Both the position numbers and the translations under genes were made by a program. A stretch of DNA of 7,333 nt from Candidatus Omnitrophota bacterium (GTDB taxonomy: Bacteria; Omnitrophota; Gorgyraeia; Tantalellales; Tantalellaceae), in the NCBI GenBank assembly GCA_018814505.1, contig JAHIZQ010000264.1, positions 1-7,333 on the forward strand. The letters run 5' to 3'. The stretch's first letter is position 1; every line of letters starts with the position of its first letter. The notes under the pieces are model-generated. The model ran no database searches, had not been told where the DNA came from, and worked only from the letters and a program-made list of their open reading frames with translations. Below are positions 1 through 3,978 of the stretch, in pieces.

Positions 1-97
1 TATTAATTTTGATTTTTCCATCTCCCGTGCGCAACCTAACCCGCGCAACAGATTCTTTACGCCGTCCTACCGCTAAATATTCAATACGTTCTTTCAT
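1..97 (-). CDS. rpsI: 30S ribosomal protein uS9 (S9), N-terminal part only
   Basis: Small-subunit ribosomal protein S9. The ATG is at 95-97 on the minus strand and 32 codons are visible before the window ends. The translation begins MKERIEYLAVGRRKESVARV and continues with RLRTGDGKIKIN. The GRRKESVARVRL segment is the diagnostic start of the S9 fold; the tRNA-contacting basic C-terminus lies outside the window. An AACGGAG ribosome-binding site sits about 9 nt before the start. The gap to the rplM stop codon is 16 nt, so the two genes form the usual rplM-rpsI operon and should be translated from one message. Truncation is due to the window edge only. Confidence 0.95.
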   Translation of the reverse strand, partial: MKERIEYLAVGRRKESVARVRLRTGDGKIKIN

Positions 98-113
98 AAT
101 TAAACGCTCCGTT

Positions 114-542
114 TTATACTTTCTTTTCTGTGGGTTTCTGAGCAATATGCGGATGCTCCGTACCAACGTACAACTTCAACCTTTTGATCATGGTACTTCC
201 CAATTTATTCTTCGGCAACATTCCTTTAACCGCGTGCCGCAAAACATACTTCGGATCTTTTACCACCATTTTGTTGTAAACAACTTCCTTCTGTCCGCCT
301 GGATAACCGGAATATCTTTTGTAAACCTTCTGACTGTCTTTCTTGCCGGTAATACGCACCTTACCACAATTGACAACAATAACTCCTGCTCCATTATCAA
401 CGTTAGGAGTAAAATCCGGACGGTTCTTGCCGCTCAACATACTCGCAATTTCAGTAGCAACCCTTCCAAGCACTTTACCCTCAACATCAATTATAAACCA
501 ATTGTGTTTAACTTCCTCTCGCTTAACCATTTTTGTCTTCAT
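114..542 (-). CDS. rplM: 50S ribosomal protein uL13 (L13)
   Basis: Large-subunit ribosomal protein L13, an early 23S rRNA-binding assembly protein. The product is 142 residues, the same length as the E. coli protein. Family landmarks are W15-I-D (HNWFIIDVEGKVLGRVA), the SGKNRPDFTPNVDNGAGVIVVN segment near residues 37-58, the Y-SGYPGG turn near 77-82, HAVKGMLPKNKLG near 103-115, and the YVGTEHPHIAQKP tail. The start is ATG at 542, with an AAAGGGTGAT Shine-Dalgarno-like stretch upstream; its spacing is slightly long. An in-frame ATG four codons later is less likely because no ribosome-binding site precedes it. The gene is first in the rplM-rpsI pair and has its own promoter about 90 nt upstream. 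It is separated from truA by accessory genes, unlike the common truA-rplM-rpsI order. Confidence 0.97.
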   Translation of the reverse strand: MKTKMVKREEVKHNWFIIDVEGKVLGRVATEIASMLSGKNRPDFTPNVDNGAGVIVVNCGKVRITGKKDSQKVYKRYSGYPGGQKEVVYNKMVVKDPKYVLRHAVKGMLPKNKLGSTMIKRLKLYVGTEHPHIAQKPTEKKV

Positions 543-630
543 GCGATCACATCACCCTTTATCTAAAATGTCCATTTTATCTACTTGCTCTATGACAATC
601 TCATTTTACCCGTTAAAATTAAGAATCATG

Positions 631-659
631 AAATTAGCATATTTAACAAGGTTTGTCAA
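631..659 (-). promoter_or_regulatory. Predicted sigma70-type promoter of rplM-rpsI
   Basis: On the minus strand a perfect -35 TTGACA (654-659) is followed 17 bp later by TAATTT (631-636), a weak -10 box. A second perfect TTGACA lies 12 bp further upstream (666-671), giving a tandem CTTGACAAA repeat. Initiation near 624 would give a leader of about 80 nt before the rplM ATG. The -35 match is strong and the -10 match is poor, so the exact start is uncertain. No L13/S9 autoregulatory structure was recognised in the leader. Confidence 0.5.
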
Positions 660-719
660 GTTTTTTGTCAAGTTCTTGTTACCAAATGTCAGGATACCCG
701 CTGTTTCTAATAAATAAGG

Positions 720-942
720 CGTCCCACTTCTAAAAATAGAAATGATCCCTTTAAAAAAATTTTGCGCCCTTCTCGGAATTAAGCGCCTCGTTCTCTCTCC
801 GAGTATTTTTGGCCTCCGCCAAGTTCAACTTTGGTTCATTAACAAATCATGGGTTTTGAAACACCACATTGATAGTACAATAATAGAACATACTCGCACG
901 CTTTCCAAGCAATATTTTTTTTCAAACCGTTAAACGCTGATA
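720..942. other. Gene-free stretch downstream of the AbrB operon, with weak inverted repeats
   Basis: No convincing gene lies between the stop of the small basic ORF and the rplM promoter. Two modest inverted repeats are visible: CTCGGA (774-779) with TCCGAG (about 798-803) around a 20-nt loop, and CCAAGT/ACTTTGG (about 819-834). On the minus strand these are followed by a GGGCGC and then AAAATTTTTTT (about 751-765). The arrangement could be a poor transcription terminator for the AbrB operon, but the stem is not directly joined to the T-run. No tRNA was found here. Confidence 0.3.
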
Positions 943-1119
943 TTATTTTTCCCGGCTCACTGTACGATAAAGAGCCCTCACCTGATCCCTATAATATAGG
1001 TTAAATACCTGGCTAAGAGCATCTTTTGACATGCCTTTTTTAAGCACACCAACTCTTTTTTTATTTTTACGCCTTTTGTCACTAATTGTCACCTTATGGG
1101 TATACAACTTTACAGCCAT
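943..1119 (-). CDS. Small basic protein of unknown function, overlapping the AbrB-type gene
   Basis: A 58-residue ORF with no family that I recognise. It is strongly basic (THKVTISDKRRKNKKRVGVLKK) in its first half and has a likely amphipathic helix (ALSQVFNLYYRDQVRALYRT) in its second half. No catalytic motif is visible, and it does not match S21 or a known toxin well. The ATG at 1119 is chosen because GGGG of AAAGGGG lies 6 nt upstream; an adjacent ATG at 1122 is only 3 nt away. The gene overlaps the last 26 nt of the AbrB-type gene in the +1 frame, so translation is probably coupled. Alternatives are a toxin-like partner of the AbrB protein, a C-terminal domain that belongs to AbrB and is separated by an indel in the nearby A8 run, or a spurious ORF. 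Confidence 0.5.
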   Translation of the reverse strand: MAVKLYTHKVTISDKRRKNKKRVGVLKKGMSKDALSQVFNLYYRDQVRALYRTVSREK

Positions 1120-1288
1120 CATTTTCCCCTTTCTTTTTTTTAAAAACAATACTTCCATCCTCATTAACAACAAACGCCACCTTATCACGGCTTTTAATCC
1201 CAAAATAATTTTGAAGCACTTTAGGAATAAAGATTTGGCCCCTGTCTGAAACTGTAGCATAAAACTGAAACCTAAACTTTTGCGCCAT
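1094..1288 (-). CDS. AbrB/SpoVT-type DNA-binding protein (swapped-hairpin regulator or antitoxin-like)
   Basis: A 64-residue protein. Residues 9-52 match the AbrB/MazE swapped-hairpin fold: FYATVSDRGQIFIPKVLQNY followed by FGIKSRDKVAFVVNEDGSIVF. The GQIxIPK and GIKxxDKVxF signatures are clear. Proteins of this family dimerise through interlocked hairpins and bind palindromic DNA, either as transition-state regulators or as antitoxins that repress their own operon. The start at 1288 is set by a perfect AAGGAGG (1298-1304) 9 nt upstream; the in-frame codons before it would lie beyond the promoter's start site. The gene has a near-consensus promoter with a palindrome in it. It is followed with overlap by a small basic ORF, the layout of an antitoxin-toxin pair, although the partner is not a recognised toxin. 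The C-terminal tail (GENDGCKVVYP) is atypical and follows an A8 run, so a frameshift there is possible. Confidence 0.85.
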   Translation of the reverse strand: MAQKFRFQFYATVSDRGQIFIPKVLQNYFGIKSRDKVAFVVNEDGSIVFKKKKGENDGCKVVYP

Positions 1289-1318
1289 TTTCGAATTCCT
1301 CCTTATTACAAATCTGTA

Positions 1319-1350
1319 ACAAGTATACAACAAGTATTAATACTTGTCAA
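1319..1350 (-). promoter_or_regulatory. Promoter of the AbrB-type operon with embedded palindromic operator
   Basis: On the minus strand -35 TTGACA (1345-1350) and -10 TATACT (1322-1327) are separated by exactly 17 bp. The spacer and the edge of the -35 box are occupied by the perfect 18-bp palindrome ACAAGTATTAATACTTGT (1330-1347). A third half-site, ACAAGTAT (1319-1326), repeats the motif 11 bp further along and covers the -10 box. A protein bound here would block RNA polymerase. The short leader (about 27 nt) leads directly to the AAGGAGG of the AbrB-type gene, so autorepression by that protein is the natural inference. Confidence 0.75.
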
Positions 1351-1475
1351 ATAATTTTTAAAATTTTTTTAAATAATTTTTGTGTGCATTATTTTCTCAT
1401 ATCGAACATCACAACATATAAAATATAACTCGTGTAATTGTGATCGTAGTGGCAGACACTCACGTCTCTCTGGTA

Positions 1476-1513
1476 GAAAAGGAACCACATAACTATTACG
1501 AAAAGCAACCACA
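1476..1513. repeat. Pair of 14-bp direct repeats, 24-bp period
   Basis: GAAAAGGAACCACA (1476-1489) recurs as GAAAAGCAACCACA (1500-1513) with one mismatch. It lies in the gene-free DNA between the AbrB promoter and repeat copy A. A short hairpin GCAAC/GTTGC (1505-1521) overlaps the second copy, and GCCC-CTTC-GGGC follows. The function is unknown. Two copies alone do not make a CRISPR, and the period is too short for one. Confidence 0.4.
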
Positions 1514-1533
1514 GGAAGTTGCCCCTTCGGGCT

Positions 1534-1697
1534 GGCTCATGACATAACAATGGCCTCTCTGAAGTGCTTGCGTCGAAGAATCTGTTGTTTAGATCCTTCG
1601 ACGCACTACGCTCGCTCCAGGATTACGGGAGAAATTGCTCCTCAGGATAATGGGAGAAATGACGTCTCAAAAATGACATACAATCCCAGCTGGAGCC
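1534..1697 (-). repeat. MITE-like/REP-type element, copy A (reverse orientation)
   Basis: A 164-bp non-coding element, read on the minus strand from GGCTCCAGCT (ending 1697) to CATGAGCC (1534). It matches copy B (2899-3074) at both ends and in the core: left end GGCTC-GCT-GATT-TATGTC, then ATTTCTCC, AGCGAGCGTAG, GTCGAAGGATCT, AACAGATTCTTCG, and the right end CATGAGCC. The core folds into a 15-bp hairpin (1569-1583 with 1591-1605, 7-nt loop). Its single imperfection is a G-U pair when read in the element's forward direction. It has no ORF and no transposase, so it would be a non-autonomous mobile or structured repeat. Target-site duplication is not evident. Confidence 0.65.
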
Positions 1698-1734
1698 CTT
1701 ACGGGATTGTCCTCCCTCTTTTGCTTTCCTGTCC

Positions 1735-1866
1735 GGCCCGAATATTATCGAAGAACGCGTCTCGCTTGTCCTACCTGCCTCGAGCGGAGTCTAGAAAAGC
1801 TTGCCAAAGGGAGCAAAGTCGAAACACGCAAGCCAACTAATTTATCCTAAGCGCAGTCGAAAAAAT
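1735..1866 (+). repeat. Nest of degenerate TCATCCTGAGCG-type repeat fragments
   Basis: Three decayed pieces of the motif seen in copies A and B lie close together on the plus strand: CCTCGAGCGGAGTCTAGAA (about 1778-1796), GGGAGCAAAGTCGAAACAC (about 1809-1827) and TATCCTAAGCGCAGTCGAAA (about 1843-1862). All resemble the family core TCATCCTGAGCG-AGTCGAAGGAT. The rest of the stretch up to 1958 is T-rich on the plus strand, with no gene and no clear terminator for the transglutaminase-like gene. Confidence 0.4.
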
Positions 1867-1958
1867 ATGAAATATTATTCTTTTTATTGCATCTTTTCCC
1901 TCCCCTTTTTTTTTACAATACCCTTATGTCTTTTTTATATAAAGCATGCCGCACTTTT

Positions 1959-2540
1959 CTACGCCCGGAGTTTAAGTTCCGTAACATGCGAACATGCGTA
2001 TTTTTCAAACATATACTGCTTAAATCGACCCATTGTTACCGCATCTGTATATTTTAATTCAGCATTATCAAACCAGAGAAAATTGCCGTTTTTTTCAAAA
2101 ACACATATTGCGTGCTCTTTTTCCGATGTTCCCAAAATAACTATCTTTGATTCATACCCTAAGACTCTTAACACCGCAACGTTTAAAAGTGCATAATCTT
2201 CACAATCCCCATAAAGCCGACCAAGTGTTTCCTGTGGAAGCGCCCATTCATCATTTTCCCCATCCGCCCTGTACTGAATATTTTTTTCAAGCCATGCTGA
2301 ATATTCTTCAAGTGACGTAATGTTATTGTTTTTTATAAGGTCAATAATCCTGAGATCTAATTCGGAAGGCCGACAAACCAAAACACTGCCATCTCTGACA
2401 GTTTCCTGCCTAACAACAAAATGTCCGCTAAAAGCACTCCCACAACTTGCAAAGCTACTGTAATTTGCAAATACCATTGTTATAATAACAGCTAAGCGGA
2501 ATATCCTTTTCATCATCAAAAAGCAGTTTATAATTTTCAT
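1959..2540 (-). CDS. Secreted transglutaminase-like cysteine protein (C93/BTLCP-type)
   Basis: A 193-residue exported protein. Residues 1-31 form a signal peptide: K/R near the start, a hydrophobic stretch IFRLAVIITMVFA, and a cleavage-like SFA before SCG. FAS-C33 is also a marginal lipobox, so a lipoprotein is possible. The mature part has the transglutaminase/papain-like triad: C113 in YGDCEDYALLN, H143 in KEHAICVF and D158 in LWFDNAE. The WALPQETL-x-GDCED context resembles the bacterial transglutaminase-like cysteine proteinases (peptidase C93, the LapG group), but no LapA or LapD partner is in view, so the substrate is unknown. The start at 2540 has CAGGAG 8 nt upstream. It lies downstream of a PhoB-family regulator in the same orientation and has an 11-bp-phased repeat array at its promoter, which suggests control by a two-component regulator. 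A periplasmic or envelope role is inferred. Confidence 0.8.
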   Translation of the reverse strand: MKIINCFLMMKRIFRLAVIITMVFANYSSFASCGSAFSGHFVVRQETVRDGSVLVCRPSELDLRIIDLIKNNNITSLEEYSAWLEKNIQYRADGENDEWALPQETLGRLYGDCEDYALLNVAVLRVLGYESKIVILGTSEKEHAICVFEKNGNFLWFDNAELKYTDAVTMGRFKQYMFEKYACSHVTELKLRA

Positions 2541-2580
2541 GGCGATTTCTCCTGAACTTTCTAACTTTACCTACGCCTAA

Positions 2581-2634
2581 ATTATGGCTTTTTGATGTTA
2601 ATCTCCTATTAACATATAGTTAATTTAACGTTAA
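2581..2634 (-). promoter_or_regulatory. Activator-type promoter with four 11-bp-phased TTAAC/TTAAT boxes
   Basis: On the minus strand, TTAAC (2630-2634), TTAAC (2619-2623), TTAAT (2608-2612) and TTAAC (2597-2601) begin exactly 11 bp apart, one helical turn. Ten bp after the last box comes CATAAT (2581-2586), a five-of-six -10 match, while the -35 position (ATAGGA) is poor. This is the layout of PhoB/PhoP-dependent promoters, where tandem 11-bp direct repeats replace the -35 element. The nearby PhoB-family regulator (3150-3848) is the obvious candidate ligand. The leader to the ATG at 2540 would be about 35 nt. Confidence 0.65.
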
Positions 2635-2640
2635 TTCTTT

Positions 2641-2898
2641 TAATATTAAAAAGATAGTTCTCCCCTCTCTTCTGTTTTTTGTAAGTTGTTTAAAATACAG
2701 TGGTTATACCAATAGGTGGATTATGTTTTGTGTTAAAAAACATATTTTCAAATAAAAAAACGGTTTTTGGGGTGAAATTTTACAAAAATTGAGATAAAAA
2801 TCCAATTTATCTTCAGCTTATGACGAAAAAAAAGGATATAAAATCTTAAGTTATAAGTTAGTTAAATGGGCGTTTCCTCAGGGGAATTGACCAGAGTC
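2641..2898. other. AT-rich gene-free stretch with small inverted repeats
   Basis: No gene is visible here. Small symmetric elements include ATGTTTT/AAAACAT (2723-2729 with 2737-2743) and AGATAAA/TTTATCT (2792-2798 with 2806-2812). TTTTGTGTTAAAAAA (2726-2740) recurs perfectly in inverted orientation at 3124-3138, on the other side of repeat copy B. A TTTCCTCAGGGGA segment just before copy B (about 2874-2886) resembles the inverted TTTCCCTAGGGA after it (about 3076-3087). The function is unknown. Confidence 0.3.
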
Positions 2899-3074
2899 GG
2901 CTCAGGCTATGATTATATGTCCATGCCTCCCGTCATCCTGGGGAACCATTTCTCCTGTCATCCTGAGCGAGCGTAGCGAGTCGAAGGATCTAGAGAACAG
3001 ATTCTTCGTCGCTTTCTCCCCAGAATAACGAGGAGCGCGAGTTGGACTCAGAATGCGTTACTATAGCATGAGCC
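2899..3074 (+). repeat. MITE-like/REP-type element, copy B (forward orientation)
   Basis: A 176-bp non-coding element with imperfect terminal inverted repeats: the left end reads GGCTCAGGCTATGAT (2899-2913) and the right end, on the other strand, reads GGCTCATGCTATAGT (from 3074 inward). The core contains two CGTCATCCTG-like units, the motif TCATCCTGAGCGAGCGTAG, and a hairpin CGAAGGATCT/AGATTCTTCG (2982-2991 with 2999-3008, one G-U pair, 7-nt loop). It matches copy A (1534-1697) in the opposite orientation; the two copies flank the transglutaminase-like gene and its promoter. There is no ORF, so it is non-autonomous if mobile. Confidence 0.65.
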
Positions 3075-3149
3075 ATCCCTAGGGAAATATCTTGCGTAAC
3101 TTTTTGGGGTTTTTTAACACGATTTTTTTAACACAAAATTTTGGGAATG

Positions 3150-3848
3150 TTACGTAGCGGTTTCTTCAAGTTTGTATCCAATACCTCTTACATTTTTAAT
3201 GAAATTTCCTGCTTCACCTAACTTTTCTCGGAGGTGCCTTATATGCACATCAATAGTTCTTTCGACAACAATTTTTTCTTCGCCCCACAAATAATCAAGT
3301 ATATTGTCCCGACTAAAGACTTGTCCTTTTCGAGTCGAAAGACGTTCCAATATTTTAAATTCAGTTGCGGTTAATTCGATCTTTTTCTGATTAACCGTAA
3401 CTTCATAACGCGTAAGATCAATAACAACTAATCCGTTACCGATTGTAATTTTTTTCTCTTCAAATCCATTTTCTACCTGCCGTCTTAAAACTGCTTTAAT
3501 CCTTGAATTTAGTTCATTAAGGGAAAAAGGTTTTACCATGTAGTCATCGGCTCCCGAATCAAGCCCTGAAATTTTATTCATCTCTTCATCAAGCGCGGAA
3601 ACTATAATTATTGGTATCGCTGACAAACTCTCTTTTGCTTTTAGAGTTTTACAAATTTCAAACCCATCTATTCCAGGCAAACTCAGGTCTAAAATTATAA
3701 GATCAGGTTTTTCCTGTGTTAGGAATTTAAACAAAGTATCGCCATCCGAACAACCCTTAACTTTAAACCCTTTATTTGACAGGTACTCTGAAACAGTGTT
3801 TACTATTTCATTTTCGTCATCAACTATAACTATCAATTTTTCTCTCAT
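3150..3848 (-). CDS. PhoB/OmpR-family two-component response regulator
   Basis: A 232-residue cytoplasmic transcription factor. The receiver domain (about 1-120) has the acidic pair D10-D11 (IVIVDDE), the phospho-acceptor D54 (IILDLSLPG), the switch S84 (IIIVSA) and K106 (VKPF). The winged-helix output domain (about 135-230) has LTATEFKILERL, the recognition-helix region VERTIDVHIRHLREKLG and the terminal wing NVRGIGYKLEE, typical of the PhoB/OmpR class. No histidine kinase is adjacent, so it is orphan within this window and its signal is unknown. Proteins of this class bind tandem repeats spaced by about 11 bp, and such repeats occur both in its own leader and before the next gene downstream. 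It has its own promoter although it lies 3' of truA. AGGAG is 4 nt before the ATG, a rather short spacing. Confidence 0.93.
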   Translation of the reverse strand: MREKLIVIVDDENEIVNTVSEYLSNKGFKVKGCSDGDTLFKFLTQEKPDLIILDLSLPGIDGFEICKTLKAKESLSAIPIIIVSALDEEMNKISGLDSGADDYMVKPFSLNELNSRIKAVLRRQVENGFEEKKITIGNGLVVIDLTRYEVTVNQKKIELTATEFKILERLSTRKGQVFSRDNILDYLWGEEKIVVERTIDVHIRHLREKLGEAGNFIKNVRGIGYKLEETAT

Positions 3849-3861
3849 GCATCTCCTAAAT

Positions 3862-3885
3862 TGTTAGCATTGTGTTAAGTGTTAA
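3862..3885 (-). promoter_or_regulatory. TTAACA-type half-sites in the response-regulator leader
   Basis: On the minus strand TTAACA (3873-3878) and CTAACA (3862-3867) are separated by 5 bp, an 11-bp period, with another TTAACA 7 bp upstream (3880-3885). TTAACA-N5-TTAACA is the known form of a Bacillus PhoP box and resembles the array at 2597-2634. The sites lie between the predicted transcription start (about 3907) and the ATG, so a bound regulator would more plausibly repress than activate. They are too close to the gene to support a further -10 box. Confidence 0.45.
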
Positions 3886-3913
3886 TGAGAAACAATATCT
3901 ACTTTTATCTAAG

Positions 3914-3941
3914 AGTATAAGGACATCCAGAGTTTAGTCAA
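3914..3941 (-). promoter_or_regulatory. Sigma70-type promoter of the response-regulator gene
   Basis: On the minus strand TTGACT (3936-3941) and TATACT (3914-3919) are separated by 16 bp; each matches consensus at five of six positions. Transcription would start near 3907, giving a leader of about 58 nt. The promoter lies just after the truA stop codon, and no T-run terminator is visible between them, so read-through from the leu-asd-truA operon may add to expression. Confidence 0.6.
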
Positions 3942-3978
3942 GTTTAACTGGTTAGACCGTAACGGGAACTATCAAATG

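Noticed and set aside
751..803. Strong intrinsic terminator for the AbrB operon
   Set aside because: The inverted repeats are weak and the T-run does not directly follow a stem, so it is only mentioned as a possibility.
742..933. Plus-strand 63-codon ORF
   Set aside because: No ribosome-binding site, no recognisable motif, and opposite to every other gene; it probably reflects chance openness over the inverted repeats.
1476..1513. Possible CRISPR repeat pair
   Set aside because: Only two 14-bp copies with a 10-bp gap; no array and no cas genes.
1440..1547. GTG-initiated 35-codon ORF with a VIVVADTH-like start reminiscent of phosphoesterases
   Set aside because: Too short, no Shine-Dalgarno, no metal-binding motifs after the first; reported only as a structured stretch.
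1550..1840. Plus-strand 96-codon ORF
   Set aside because: It lies wholly within the repeat element and its fragments, with no family features and no ribosome-binding site.
1801..2196. Plus-strand 131-codon ORF
   Set aside because: Antisense to the C-terminal part of the transglutaminase-like gene, whose protein has clear catalytic motifs; this is a shadow frame.
3110..3138. Two TTAACA motifs after the response-regulator stop codon as further regulator sites
   Set aside because: They are 14 bp apart rather than 11, lie in T-runs on the plus strand, and are not near a promoter.
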